A stretch of DNA of 64,000 nucleotides from Eshraghiella crossota (GCF_025148445.1 NZ_CP102270.1:992001-1056000); one strand, 5' to 3'; shown: positions 24,378 through 35,133, numbered from the stretch's first letter. Numbers and translations are program-made. The notes: generated from the sequence alone by a model not told the origin.

Positions 24378-25727
24378 GTGACATCTGTTAGAGAAATTAT
24401 TAATGTTATATCAAATTTTAAATGTAAAATTGATAGAATAGAATTAACATTTTCAGGAATTCTGCAGGAAAAAGAGGAAAAAATTGTTTTAAATGCTATA
24501 TTTCCGATAGAAGAATATAAAAAGATGGAGTTAAATTGTGAACTTGTTATTATAGGAAAAATATATGATAATGAAACCACTCTAATGGGATGTCGTATAC
24601 AAACAGCATCATATACTATAGAGAACAACAGTATGTCACTTTTTATAATTCCTAAAGAGATAATTGTTGGAAAGTGCTTTTGTTCAATGCCTGTGGTAAC
24701 GAGAATAACTATTTCCACTTCGGGATTGAATTATATGTTCGGAAGCCTATCCCTTTTGAAACCTAATTTTGTCTTCACAAAAGAAAATTCAAGTGTTTTG
24801 AATTACTCTTTTCCAGAGCCAATTAATGCTGATGATAAATATGGTGCAATAAAATTGTACCAAAAATTTGATACGCAACTGTCTGTTAATGTTTACACAT
24901 ATAGCATTACTTCGGTTATTGAGTATTCATTTACAAAACCGCTTGTTTTGGAAGATGCTGTTATGAAGATATCTGTAGCAAGAAGTCTTTTTTCGTTCTT
25001 TGGAAATGGATATATCCCGTTTGGAGATATAACTTTTGAAGATGATGTGGAGAAGACTAAATATGTGTTGTATTTAAACTACAAAGAAAATATTCCAGTA
25101 GTAGATGAACCATTTCTCATTACAACATCTATGTTTAGTGGTCAATTTCAGAATGTGTGGGAGCTATGGCTTAATCTTTACGAAAGTGCAAATCCGATTC
25201 CAAGGTTATTTTATGAAATTATTTGCAATCGCTCAACAGGAATAAACAGTTATTTAAATTTATCACAAGCAATTGAGGTGTATTCAAATACATATAGAAA
25301 TATTGAAGCAAATGCGATTGCGAAAAGCGATAAAAATAACAAGAGTAAAGGGAAAAACACAAAATTAAAACATAGATATCAGGATATATTATATACATAC
25401 AATAGCGTTCTCAAATTGGATGAGGCAGATATAGAAAATTATGCTCATGGTTTTTCTAATATAAGGAATTATTATACACACTATAACCATGGAACATATG
25501 TCGAACCATCATATGATGAACTGCTTTCTGCAATACATATATTGAGATTTATTTTGTTAACAATTGTTTATACCTCTGTTGGAATTTCAGTTGATAATAT
25601 TCTTGAATGTAGAAAGATAGCTTTTTTTAGAGAATTAGATATTGATGCCAGTAAAATATTGAAATATTCAAAGAAAAAGAGATGTAGTTTTAACGGTAAC
25701 AATATCGAAGAAACAGCTAAAAGATGA
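24378..25727 (+). CDS. ApeA-like HEPN-domain protein (candidate abortive-infection RNase)
   Basis: This 449-residue protein has a beta-rich N-terminal half (about 1-240) and a helical C-terminal half carrying the HEPN signature R-x4-H in NIRNYYTHYN (R363, H368). It also has YLNLSQAIEVYSNTYRN, typical of the ApeA-like HEPN family. HEPN proteins of this kind are metal-independent RNases, and ApeA has been described as an anti-phage gene. The GTG start at 24378 is the base after the RM stop codon, behind AGAGGAGG, so the two genes are coupled. It appears intact while its partner is broken. Confidence 0.72.
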   Translation: MTSVREIINVISNFKCKIDRIELTFSGILQEKEEKIVLNAIFPIEEYKKMELNCELVIIGKIYDNETTLMGCRIQTASYTIENNSMSLFIIPKEIIVGKCFCSMPVVTRITISTSGLNYMFGSLSLLKPNFVFTKENSSVLNYSFPEPINADDKYGAIKLYQKFDTQLSVNVYTYSITSVIEYSFTKPLVLEDAVMKISVARSLFSFFGNGYIPFGDITFEDDVEKTKYVLYLNYKENIPVVDEPFLITTSMFSGQFQNVWELWLNLYESANPIPRLFYEIICNRSTGINSYLNLSQAIEVYSNTYRNIEANAIAKSDKNNKSKGKNTKLKHRYQDILYTYNSVLKLDEADIENYAHGFSNIRNYYTHYNHGTYVEPSYDELLSAIHILRFILLTIVYTSVGISVDNILECRKIAFFRELDIDASKILKYSKKKRCSFNGNNIEETAKR

Positions 25728-25750
25728 AATTGTAAATTTTAGTAATAAAA

Positions 25751-25787
25751 AAGGCTTTGATTTTTATAGTCAAAGCCTTAATTTTAT
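25751..25787. terminator. Terminator between the defence cluster and nadE
   Basis: AAGGCTTTGA / TCAAAGCCTT with a 9-base loop, A-rich before and T-rich after. It can serve both converging units. Confidence 0.88.
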
Positions 25788-25827
25788 TTTGCTGTTGTAA
25801 AGTCATTTGCCATACTAACCCATTACC

Positions 25828-27735
25828 TCACATCCTCTCAATCGTGTCCAGCCATATCCTGCTGCAGGCGTCACTAGGCATGCGCAGGTCACCCCTTGGG
25901 GAGATGGCAACAGAGCCGACCTTAGGTCCGTCAGGGAGGCAGGAACGCTTGAACTGCTGGCTGAAGAAACGGCGGTAGAATACCTTAAGCCATTTAAGGA
26001 TAACAGCGTCATCATAGACATCTTTAAACGCAATTTTTGCGATTCTGTATATCTTATCGGGAGCAAATCCAAAACGTAAAATATAATAAAGGAAAAAGTC
26101 ATGAAGCTCATAAGGTCCGACAAGGTCCTCTGTTTTCTGGGAGATTTTGCCATCCACAGGAGGAAGAAGTTCAGGACTTACAGGAGTATCAAGTACATCC
26201 ATAAGCAGGTTTTTTAAGGTGTCATTGTTGCAGGTATCGGCATAGAAACGCACAAGGTGGCGCACCAGGGTCTTTGGAATACCTGAATTGACGGCATACA
26301 TTGACATATGGTCGCCATTGTAGGTTGCCCAGCCAAGAGCAAGCTCTGATAAATCACCGGTGCCGATAACCATACCGTTATACAGGTTGGCACCGTCCAT
26401 AAGAATCTGTGTTCTTTCTCTTGCCTGACAGTTCTCGTAGGTTATGTCGTGTTTGTCAGGGTCCTGACCGATATCCTCAAAATGGATATTAACGGCATTT
26501 TTGATATTTACCTCTTTGAGAGTGCCATGTAATGCGGCAACAAGATTGCAGGCATTGTTGTAAGTCCTGTCAGTTGTGCCGAAACAAGGCATCGTGTAGG
26601 CAATTATATTTTCGCGAGGAATCGAAAGCATATCAAAAGCCTTGACGATTACCAAAAGGGCAAGAGTTGAATCAAGACCGCCGGATATACCGATGACTGC
26701 ATGCTTACTGCCCGTGTGTTTAAGCCTCTTTTTAAGTCCCATTGCCTGGATGGAAAGGATTTCTTCACAGCGAAGTTCTCTTTCTTCAACGGATGATGGG
26801 ACAAAAGGCGTCATATTGTAAAACCTGTTTAATGAAAGGTCCTTAATTGCAAGGGAAAAATAAACAGTAGTATAATCCTTTGAAACATTAGGGAAGGTTG
26901 TCATTCTTCTGCGCTCATTTTTAAGCCTGTCAAGGTCTGTGTCACCATAGATTATTCCGTTCTTAAAACGCTTTGATTCCGCAAGAACGGTTCCGTTCTC
27001 GGCTATTATATTATGTCCGCCGAATACAAGATCCTGTGTGGATTCACCCTCACCCGCATTTGCATAGATGTAGGCAGATATAAGTCTGGCTGACTGACCG
27101 GAAATCAAATCCCTGCGGTACCGGTCCTTACCGACAGTTTCATCACTGGCAGAGCAGTTGACGATTACCGTAGCACCTGCAAGGGCATGATTTATGGAAG
27201 GAGGTAAGGGAACCCATACATCCTCACAGATTTCAGCCCCGATAACAAGGGATGGAATATCTTTACACGCAAATAACAGCTTTGAACCAAACGGAACGGA
27301 ACAGTTACCGACTGTTATATTGACACATTCGTCAAAACCCGGGGTGAAATGTCTTGTTTCATAAAATTCCGAATAAGAGGGAAGATTTTTTTTGGGGATA
27401 AGACCGATAATTCTGCCGTCACATAATGCGGCGGCGACATTGTAGAGACAATTACCGTACATAAAGGGCAGCCCTACAAAGGCAATAAAATTCTTATCTT
27501 TTGTATATTCTGCAAGACGGATTACTGCGTCAAGAGAGTTCTTAAGAAGTGTATCCTGTAAAAAAAGATCGTTACATGTGTATCCTGTAAGACAAAGTTC
27601 GGGAAATACCAGAACCGAAACATTATTTTTGGCTGCCTCATCCATATATGCTTTAATCGAAAGCTCATTGGCTAAGGGGTCTGCGACTGTCACATCGGGA
27701 GAAACAGCGGCACATCTTATAAAATTATCTCTCAT
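25828..27735 (-). CDS. nadE: Glutamine-dependent NAD+ synthetase
   Basis: It makes NAD from deamido-NAD, ATP and glutamine, the last step of NAD synthesis. The N-terminal nitrilase-type glutaminase domain (about 1-290) shows the triad Glu46 (FPELCLTG), Lys116 (IPKKNLP) and Cys170 (GAEICEDVW). The C-terminal synthetase domain has the ATP-pyrophosphatase loop GISGGLDST near 350. At 635 residues it is a normal two-domain enzyme of Clostridia. It is transcribed towards the defence cluster from its own promoter. Confidence 0.96.
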   Translation of the reverse strand: MRDNFIRCAAVSPDVTVADPLANELSIKAYMDEAAKNNVSVLVFPELCLTGYTCNDLFLQDTLLKNSLDAVIRLAEYTKDKNFIAFVGLPFMYGNCLYNVAAALCDGRIIGLIPKKNLPSYSEFYETRHFTPGFDECVNITVGNCSVPFGSKLLFACKDIPSLVIGAEICEDVWVPLPPSINHALAGATVIVNCSASDETVGKDRYRRDLISGQSARLISAYIYANAGEGESTQDLVFGGHNIIAENGTVLAESKRFKNGIIYGDTDLDRLKNERRRMTTFPNVSKDYTTVYFSLAIKDLSLNRFYNMTPFVPSSVEERELRCEEILSIQAMGLKKRLKHTGSKHAVIGISGGLDSTLALLVIVKAFDMLSIPRENIIAYTMPCFGTTDRTYNNACNLVAALHGTLKEVNIKNAVNIHFEDIGQDPDKHDITYENCQARERTQILMDGANLYNGMVIGTGDLSELALGWATYNGDHMSMYAVNSGIPKTLVRHLVRFYADTCNNDTLKNLLMDVLDTPVSPELLPPVDGKISQKTEDLVGPYELHDFFLYYILRFGFAPDKIYRIAKIAFKDVYDDAVILKWLKVFYRRFFSQQFKRSCLPDGPKVGSVAISPRGDLRMPSDACSRIWLDTIERM

Positions 27736-27786
27736 ATTATTAGTCCTTTAACATATTTAGTGTACATTTTTCAGTACTTTGGTAAA

Positions 27787-27815
27787 AGTATAAAATATTG
27801 TTAAGGAAATTTCAA
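27787..27815 (-). promoter_or_regulatory. nadE promoter
   Basis: On the minus strand TTGAAA (27815-27810), a 17-bp spacer and TATACT (27792-27787) lie about 50 bp before the nadE start. The spacing is optimal. Confidence 0.7.
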
Positions 27816-27835
27816 TATGATATAATCGTTATATG

Positions 27836-28270
27836 TCAGAGTCCCGCTTTGCAAAGGGCTGTATTAATTGCATTGACAAGGATTATTGAGGTGTATTTAT
27901 TTTCATCATTAAATACAAGATTCTCTGTCGAATTATTTTGAACAATCTGTGATGCAATTTCCGTAAGTGACGAAGATATAAGAGGATACATTGTTGTAAC
28001 GGCTTCTGATACATTTACCATGCTGATTGATTTGATTTGTTCATGGTCCACCACAACTTCAATATTTACCGGATTTGAAGACAATACGATGGATGCTTCA
28101 TATATACCCGGAGAAAAGGTGGATTTTTTGGCTGACTCGCTGCTTTTTTTGCTGTGTCCTTTTATGATTAATACAAGAAAAATGATGAGCAGGATAGCAA
28201 GGACGGCGAAAACGATAGTATAGATTATCTCTTTCATTTTAAAAACAAGTATTTTGGTCTTTGTACTCAT
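27836..28270 (-). CDS. Membrane-anchored FMN-binding-like protein
   Basis: This 144-residue protein has one strong N-terminal membrane helix (about 14-35) and an extracytoplasmic domain starting GIYEASIVLS. The order, GxYxA start, VEVVVDHEQIKSI and a helical end with VNAINTAL, resembles FMN_bind domains, but the Ser/Thr that takes covalent flavin is not certain. The start at 28270 follows GGAG; a longer upstream frame overlaps the divergent addB leader and is rejected. It reads away from addB. An electron-transfer role is a family guess. Confidence 0.6.
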   Translation of the reverse strand: MSTKTKILVFKMKEIIYTIVFAVLAILLIIFLVLIIKGHSKKSSESAKKSTFSPGIYEASIVLSSNPVNIEVVVDHEQIKSISMVNVSEAVTTMYPLISSSLTEIASQIVQNNSTENLVFNDENKYTSIILVNAINTALCKAGL

Positions 28271-28281
28271 GAATAACTCCA

Positions 28282-28302
28282 ACATCTGATTATTACAGAT
28301 GT
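28282..28302. promoter_or_regulatory. Dyad between divergent genes
   Basis: ACATCTG-ATTATTA-CAGATGT, perfect 7-bp arms, lies between the FMN-binding-like gene and addB, close to both starts. It could be an operator for either gene. Confidence 0.4.
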
Positions 28303-28322
28303 ATTCATTTAAGGTAGGAAAT

Positions 28323-31300
28323 ATGTCAATTAAAATTTTATATGGTCCTTCGGGACATGGAAAAACAGAATATGTATATTCGGATATAGTTAAGGAAGCC
28401 TGTGCCAATCCGGATAAAAAATATGTATTTATAGTACCGGAGCAGTCATCTTTGCAGGCACAGAAAAGGGTCGTAAGGATGCACCCCTCACATGGTGTTT
28501 TTAATATAGATGTACTTACTTTCGGAAGACTCTGCTACAGAGTGTTTGAAGAATTGCAGATAGAGCTTAAGGAAACCATTGACGATACAGGTAAAAATCT
28601 TATCGTCAGAAAAATACTTAATAATATAAAGTCAGATTTCCGTATTATTAAGGCAGGCAGAAGACAGGGCTTTGTCAGCGAGATGAAGTCAATGATTTCA
28701 GAACTGAAACAGTACGGAATTACGCCTGATATGCTTAAAGAGATAGCAGTGAGTGCAGGCAGTGACAGACTCAGGGATAAGTTAGAGGACATAAGCCTTA
28801 TTTACAGTGAATTTGAGAATTATATCAGGGACAGGTTTGTTACGGTTGAAGATAAACCGGAACTTTTATACAGATTCATTGATAATTCCGATTTACTTAA
28901 GGGAAGCACTGTTGTATTTGATGGGTTTACAGGATTTACACCTGTCCAGTACAGGCTGATAGAGAAAATTGCTCTGCAGGCGGAGAATATTATAGTTACG
29001 GTTACCATTTCATCCCCTGCCATAAATAACATCAATACGGATATGGGAATGGATGAGCTTTTTTATATGAGTAAGGATACGATAAGGAAGCTTGGAGTGA
29101 TAGCAGATAATGTCCGTATTCCTTTTTTGATGCAAAGAATTGAAAGCGACCATTCAAAATATCGTTTCCGAAATTCGCCTGCCCTTAATTTTCTGGAAGA
29201 AAATATTTTCAGATATAACGGCAGTACCTTTGGCGGCAGTACGGAGGATATACATATAAGTGAGCATTTAAACGGCAAAGAAGAGATTCAATATGCTGCG
29301 GCGGCCATCTTAAAGGAAGTAAGAACCCATGGTTACCGATTTAACGATATAGGAGTTATTCTTGGGGATAAGGATAATTTTGCCAACGAAACCGCCAGAA
29401 TTTTTAAGGAATCGGGCATTCCCTTTTTTATGGATAATAAAAGAAGCCTTATAGGTAATCCAATGGTTGAATATATAAGAGGTATCATTGCACTTATTAA
29501 AGAACGCTTTTCCTATGAAGCCGTGTTCCGTGTACTGAAAAACGGGCTTTGCGGATTTGAACGTGATAAAGTCAATATTTTTGAGGATTATATTCTTGCT
29601 TTTGGTATAAATGGTTTTGACAGATATTGTGAAAAGTTTGTAAGAGCATACAAGTCAAAAGAAATGGGACTTGATGTAATTAATGAAGTAAGAGAGGATT
29701 TTTGTTGCCTTATTTCAGAATTTTACAGTGATATGACAAAGGGAACCAAGGCCTCGGATTACGTCAATGCCGTGTATGATTTTATGGAAAAAGAAAACCT
29801 CTATGAGGAGATGAAAATGCTGGCAGATAATACGGAGGATGAGGATAAGGCGGAAGAATTCCGCAAAAGCTACGGACATGTGGTAACATTACTTGAAAGA
29901 ATATATGATATGTTAGGTGACGAGCCTATGACGGTAAAAGAATTTGCCGAAATTATGGATGCCGGCTTTGAAGAGATAAAGGTGGGTATAATTCCACCCT
30001 CCAATGACTGTGTAATGGTTGGGGATCTGGAGCGTTCAAGAATTGATAATATCAAGGTGCTCTTTGTACTTGGTGCCAATGAAGGAATTATTCCTAAAAC
30101 AGGAGATAACCATGGTATTTTGTCTGAGGATGAACGCATGACGCTTTCCGATATGCAGATTGTTCTTTCTCCGACGCCTAAAGAAAAAGTATTTATGCAG
30201 AATTTTTACCTGTATCTCAATTTTACAAGACCTGAAAATACACTGTATTTAAGTTATGGAAGGTATAACGATGATGGTAAAGAGATAAGACCGTCAAGGG
30301 TAATAGGGATAATAAGTGATATGTACGATATTAAGCCATACCACCCTGATATAACGGATTTTCTTACTAACAGACAGAACTCTTTCCACCTTGTATCGGA
30401 TTATGCAAAAATCAAAGATTATGATGCGGACAAAAATCTGGCAGCAGTAATTTCTTATTTTGTTAATGATGATGTATATGGCAATATCATTAAGAAAATA
30501 ATCGACAGCTTTAATGAGAATGTTATGTCCGATAATCTTACAAAAGAAGCCGCAAAAATGCTTTATAGTGAAAATCTTACCGCAAGCGTATCAAGGATAG
30601 AGACCTATGCCGGCTGTGCCTTTTCCCATTTCCTTACCTACGGACTTGGGATAGGTGAAAGACAGGAGCATAAGATAACCAATATTGATATAGGTGATAT
30701 TTTTCATAAGACACTTGAATATATGGGCTGTACACTTATGGAAAACGGCCTTAATTTCGGAAGCCTCAGTGATGAAGAAAGAAAGGATTTTGTAAATGTA
30801 GCCTTTGATAAGATAACCGCTGACTATAAGTATTCCTTCTTTAAAGAGAGTGCAGCCAATGAATTTCTTAAAATGAGACTTTCCGATATTGTAAACAGAA
30901 CCGTATGGGCTATGGGTGAACAGATTAACGCCGGAAGCTTTATTCCTGCGGCATTTGAACATAATTTTATCCGTAATATTAATGGCATGACTGTCAACGG
31001 CAAAATCGACAGGATTGATATAGCTTCAGAAAACGGCAGTAACTACATTAAAATTATTGATTACAAGTCGGGGGAAAATACCATAAGCAAAGAAGAAATA
31101 CTTACGGGAGAAAAACTCCAGCTTCTCATATATCTTGACGAAGCACTTAAAGAGTATGAAAAAGATAGCGTTAAGGCAGTTCCGGCCGCTGTTTTTTATA
31201 ATACCCTTAAAGATCCGGTAACCGATAAAAAAGATGCTCTTCAGGATTTTATTCCATCGGGGATCGTGGGACATGACAGTATCGGGCTTCTTGACCATAA

Positions 31301-31616
31301 TATGGATAAGGAGTCCAATGTAATACCCGTAAAAAAAGGACGGGACAATAATGTGGCATACAGTGATAAAGTTGTTACGGATGAGCAGTTTAGGGCAATG
31401 GCAGGTTACGCTTCAAGGAGAATGTCAGAGCTTGTAGATGAGATGACCGAAGGCAGAATATCAATAAATCCTTACGAGGGAGCATGTGATTTTTGCAAAT
31501 ACAGCGATATCTGCGGATTTAATGTTATTAAAAAAGAAAAATACCGCGTAAGGGAAAAGATAAGTCTGGATGATTTTTTCGCAAAAATCGGATTGGAGAA
31601 TAAGAAAGATGAGTAA
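28323..31616 (+). CDS. addB: AddB, ATP-dependent helicase/nuclease subunit B
   Basis: AddAB processes DNA double-strand ends for recombination. This 1097-residue subunit has a P-loop GPSGHGKTEY (about 8-17), a degenerate helicase body, and a C-terminal RecB-like nuclease domain with KIIDYKSGE. Iron-sulfur cysteines are split between YAGCAF and the C-terminal CDFCKYSDIC. The start at 28323 follows AGGTAGGAA; an upstream ATG at 28299 lies in the dyad region. Its stop overlaps the addA start by 8 bp, so the subunits are made together. Confidence 0.96.
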   Translation: MSIKILYGPSGHGKTEYVYSDIVKEACANPDKKYVFIVPEQSSLQAQKRVVRMHPSHGVFNIDVLTFGRLCYRVFEELQIELKETIDDTGKNLIVRKILNNIKSDFRIIKAGRRQGFVSEMKSMISELKQYGITPDMLKEIAVSAGSDRLRDKLEDISLIYSEFENYIRDRFVTVEDKPELLYRFIDNSDLLKGSTVVFDGFTGFTPVQYRLIEKIALQAENIIVTVTISSPAINNINTDMGMDELFYMSKDTIRKLGVIADNVRIPFLMQRIESDHSKYRFRNSPALNFLEENIFRYNGSTFGGSTEDIHISEHLNGKEEIQYAAAAILKEVRTHGYRFNDIGVILGDKDNFANETARIFKESGIPFFMDNKRSLIGNPMVEYIRGIIALIKERFSYEAVFRVLKNGLCGFERDKVNIFEDYILAFGINGFDRYCEKFVRAYKSKEMGLDVINEVREDFCCLISEFYSDMTKGTKASDYVNAVYDFMEKENLYEEMKMLADNTEDEDKAEEFRKSYGHVVTLLERIYDMLGDEPMTVKEFAEIMDAGFEEIKVGIIPPSNDCVMVGDLERSRIDNIKVLFVLGANEGIIPKTGDNHGILSEDERMTLSDMQIVLSPTPKEKVFMQNFYLYLNFTRPENTLYLSYGRYNDDGKEIRPSRVIGIISDMYDIKPYHPDITDFLTNRQNSFHLVSDYAKIKDYDADKNLAAVISYFVNDDVYGNIIKKIIDSFNENVMSDNLTKEAAKMLYSENLTASVSRIETYAGCAFSHFLTYGLGIGERQEHKITNIDIGDIFHKTLEYMGCTLMENGLNFGSLSDEERKDFVNVAFDKITADYKYSFFKESAANEFLKMRLSDIVNRTVWAMGEQINAGSFIPAAFEHNFIRNINGMTVNGKIDRIDIASENGSNYIKIIDYKSGENTISKEEILTGEKLQLLIYLDEALKEYEKDSVKAVPAAVFYNTLKDPVTDKKDALQDFIPSGIVGHDSIGLLDHNMDKESNVIPVKKGRDNNVAYSDKVVTDEQFRAMAGYASRRMSELVDEMTEGRISINPYEGACDFCKYSDICGFNVIKKEKYRVREKISLDDFFAKIGLENKKDE

Positions 31617-34600
31617 CTGGACAAGTGAACAGCAGACCGCTATATATGAAAGAAACTGTAATCTTCTTGTAAGTGCTGCGGCAGGATCGGGTAAAACCGC
31701 TGTTCTTGTTGAGAGAATTGTAAGCCGTGTTTTTGATGAACGGAATCCGGTTGATATAGACAGAATAGTAATAGTGACTTTTACAAAATCAGCAGCAGGA
31801 GAAATGAAAGAGCGTCTTACAAAGCGTTTTGAAGATATTCTCAAGGCGGATTGCGGTAACAGACGGGCAATCAGACAGATTGCTCTTATTAACCATGCCA
31901 AAATCACGACGATAGACAGTTTTTGCAGTTATATTCTTAAAAATTATTATAATACCATAGGCTATGAGCCTTCATACAGAATTGCAGATAAAGGCGAAAC
32001 AGAACTTATTAAGGAAGATGTATATAATGAACTGCTGGAAGAACGCCTTAAAAACAATGACGAAAATCTCATAACAGCCATTAACAGTCTTACACAGGGT
32101 AAATCAATAGCACCTTTTTTTGATATTATTAAAAAACTTTATGATGCCTCAGAAAGCCACCCTTGGCCTAAGGAATGGCTTTCTGACTGTGCAAAATTAT
32201 ATGATATTGATAATGAGGAGGAATTAAATGCTTCTCCTGTCATAGAATATCTTTTTTCATATATAAAAGAACTTCTGAATGAGATGTCACAATCCTATGA
32301 TAACCTCATAGAATTATGCGAAGACCCCGGACTTAGCGGGGTAAGGGATGTTTTATGTGATGATAAAAGCAAGGTTACAAGGCTTCTTGAATGTAATAGT
32401 TTTACGGAACTTAATAACAATGCAGATAAGAATTTCCGTACAAAACCAAGGGCAGGAAAAGGTACTGATAAGGAACTTAGCGATTACATTACAGCAGAAA
32501 GAAACAGCCTCAAAAAAGAAATTACAGAAATAATAGATTTATACTGCTGTTATCCTTATGAAGATATAATAGACGAGGTGGCATGCGTAAGGACAAGCAT
32601 CACTGCTGTAGTTGATTTTACTACTGAGTTTGCAGACAGATACAGGGAGGCCAAAGAAGAAAGGCAAATTGCAGAGTTCTCGGATGTTGCCCACAGGGCA
32701 CTTGAAATCCTTGTGTCAAAAGAGGGAAAAACAGAAAAGTATACCCATGTAGCAGATGAACTTTCTGAATTATATGATGAAATATATATAGATGAATATC
32801 AGGACAGTAACTACGTTCAGGAGAAAATACTGAATGCCGTATCAAGGTGCAGGTTTGGCTGCAATAATATATTTATGGTAGGCGATGTAAAACAGAGTAT
32901 TTACAGATTCCGAATGGCAAGACCTGAAATATTTATAGACAAATACAATACATATACGGAAGAGCAATCGCCGGAACGCAAGATTGAACTTCATAAGAAT
33001 TTCAGAAGTACCGTTAATGTTATTAATTCCGTTAATGATATTTTCAGGCGTATTATGAAAAAAAGCGTTGGTAATATTGAATATAATGATGACGCAGCAC
33101 TTAATTACGGTGGAAATATCAAGGATGAGATTAACACCGACACGGATATATGTATGTATGTCAAAGAAAGTGACGATTATAACGATGATTCCAAGGGCAT
33201 AATTAATGCTGAAATTGCAGCTATGAGAATTAAAGAGATTATGGCAGAGAATGAGGAGCTTACATACAAGGATTTTGTAATTCTTTTAAGAAGTGGTAAA
33301 GACGCAGGACCGGAATATGTGGATACTCTCGGTAATATGGGAATTCCTGCGGATTATGCATCAACAACGGGATATTTTTCCGCTTATGAAGTAAGGCTTA
33401 TAATCGATGTATTAAAGGTTATTGATAACGAAAGACAGGAAATTCCGCTTTTAGCAGTTATGAAGTCATATTTTGCAGGATTTACCGCTAATGAAATGGC
33501 ATTGATAAAAGGCAACAGACGTAAAAAAAATTACTATGACTGTCTTTGCGAGTTTAGTAAAGGTGACGGAGAGACCGCTAAAAAGTGCAGGAAATTCATG
33601 AATTTTATAGGAGAATACCGTAAAAAAGCAGGTGTTATGACCATAAGGGAACTTGTGTCGGAACTTATATATTCGACGGGATATTATGATTATGTAGGAT
33701 TCCTTTTAAACGGCAGCAGAAGAAAAATGAACATCAATATGTTTATATTACAGGCTGAGAAGTTTGAGAAAACAAGTTTTTCGGGGCTTTTTAATTTCGT
33801 AAGATACATTGATAAAATAAGAAATTACGATGTGGATTTCGGTGAAGCGGGTAATGCAGGCAATGATAACAATTATGTGAGAATAATGACTATACATCAA
33901 AGTAAGGGTTTGCAGTTCCCGGTTGTTATTCTCGGTAATTCCGATAAACGTTTTAACGAAGAAGATTTAAAGAGTAAAATTATTATAGATGAAGATTTTG
34001 GTATTTCAATGGACTATGTTGATTTGAAAAGCCGGAGAAAACAAAAATTTCTTTTCAAGGAGATAATGAAAAAGAAATACGAGCGTGAAGGAACGGGAGA
34101 AGAGATAAGGCTTCTTTATGTGGCACTTACAAGAGCAGTCCAGAAATTAGTGGTAACAGGAGTTGTTTCTTCAAAGAAATACGAAGAGTTTACATCAGAT
34201 ATAGACAGAAGCATTATTGATATGAAGTTTATACTTGGCAATAAGAATTACATCTCGCTTATCCTTGGAGCATTGCAGTCAGATGAACTTTGCGGTAAGT
34301 ATAATTATATCTGCTATGACAATGAATTACTTACGGATAATGTAAAAGATGCGGTTAAAGAAGATTTGACAGATATAAACGAACTGTTCAGACGGGCATT
34401 TAGCGGAAGAAAGGACACAGAACAGGTTAAAAATACTGTGGAATATATATATCCTCACAAGGAGATAAAGAACCTTAAGTCTAAATATTCCGTTTCGGAA
34501 ATTAAGCACATGTCCATGGAAGAGAATGAGGACGAGGCATCAAAGGTAATCGCTCCCGAAAGAACCAAAGCTGTTCCGCGTTTCAGGAAAGGCGTGGATG

Positions 34601-35133
34601 AAGAAGTCAAAGGCACATTAAGAGGAACGGCTTATCACAGGTTTTTTGAAATCCTTAATTATGACTGCTGCAAAGATTACAACTCCATTGAGGAATATTT
34701 AAAGACTTCGGTGGCAGCAGGTAAAATATCAGAAGAGTATGCGGGCTTAATCAATCTTAAAAGATTTGAAGAATTCTTACAGACAGATCTTGGAAAAAGA
34801 ATGGGCAGTGCATACAAAAAAGGACTGTTATTCAGGGAACAGCCTTTTATTATGGAACTTGGTGCCGATATGATTGACAAGGAATATCCGTCAGATGAAA
34901 AGATTCTTGTTCAGGGAATAGTTGACGCTTTCTTTTTTGAAGAAGATAAAGTATATATTGTTGATTATAAAACGGACAGGGTAGAGCAGGGCAAGGCAGG
35001 CGAAAAGGCATTGGTCGAAAGATACCATAAGCAGTTAGAATTGTATGCGGATACCATATCAAGAGTTACGGGAAAAGAAACGGGCGGCTGTTATATTTAT
35101 TCAACCTGCCTTAAAAAAGAAATATTAATTTAA
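31609..35133 (+). CDS. addA: AddA, ATP-dependent helicase/nuclease subunit A
   Basis: This is the UvrD-like motor and nuclease partner of AddB. The 1174-residue protein has Walker A SAAAGSGKTAVL (about 22-33), motif II IDEYQDSN, motif III and IV regions, motif V MTIHQSKGLQFP and motif VI LLYVALTRA. The C-terminal RecB nuclease domain has VQGIVDAFFFEED followed by VDYKTDR. The start at 31609 overlaps addB; a frame to 31570 was not used. Length and order are normal. Confidence 0.96.
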   Translation: MSNWTSEQQTAIYERNCNLLVSAAAGSGKTAVLVERIVSRVFDERNPVDIDRIVIVTFTKSAAGEMKERLTKRFEDILKADCGNRRAIRQIALINHAKITTIDSFCSYILKNYYNTIGYEPSYRIADKGETELIKEDVYNELLEERLKNNDENLITAINSLTQGKSIAPFFDIIKKLYDASESHPWPKEWLSDCAKLYDIDNEEELNASPVIEYLFSYIKELLNEMSQSYDNLIELCEDPGLSGVRDVLCDDKSKVTRLLECNSFTELNNNADKNFRTKPRAGKGTDKELSDYITAERNSLKKEITEIIDLYCCYPYEDIIDEVACVRTSITAVVDFTTEFADRYREAKEERQIAEFSDVAHRALEILVSKEGKTEKYTHVADELSELYDEIYIDEYQDSNYVQEKILNAVSRCRFGCNNIFMVGDVKQSIYRFRMARPEIFIDKYNTYTEEQSPERKIELHKNFRSTVNVINSVNDIFRRIMKKSVGNIEYNDDAALNYGGNIKDEINTDTDICMYVKESDDYNDDSKGIINAEIAAMRIKEIMAENEELTYKDFVILLRSGKDAGPEYVDTLGNMGIPADYASTTGYFSAYEVRLIIDVLKVIDNERQEIPLLAVMKSYFAGFTANEMALIKGNRRKKNYYDCLCEFSKGDGETAKKCRKFMNFIGEYRKKAGVMTIRELVSELIYSTGYYDYVGFLLNGSRRKMNINMFILQAEKFEKTSFSGLFNFVRYIDKIRNYDVDFGEAGNAGNDNNYVRIMTIHQSKGLQFPVVILGNSDKRFNEEDLKSKIIIDEDFGISMDYVDLKSRRKQKFLFKEIMKKKYEREGTGEEIRLLYVALTRAVQKLVVTGVVSSKKYEEFTSDIDRSIIDMKFILGNKNYISLILGALQSDELCGKYNYICYDNELLTDNVKDAVKEDLTDINELFRRAFSGRKDTEQVKNTVEYIYPHKEIKNLKSKYSVSEIKHMSMEENEDEASKVIAPERTKAVPRFRKGVDEEVKGTLRGTAYHRFFEILNYDCCKDYNSIEEYLKTSVAAGKISEEYAGLINLKRFEEFLQTDLGKRMGSAYKKGLLFREQPFIMELGADMIDKEYPSDEKILVQGIVDAFFFEEDKVYIVDYKTDRVEQGKAGEKALVERYHKQLELYADTISRVTGKETGGCYIYSTCLKKEILI

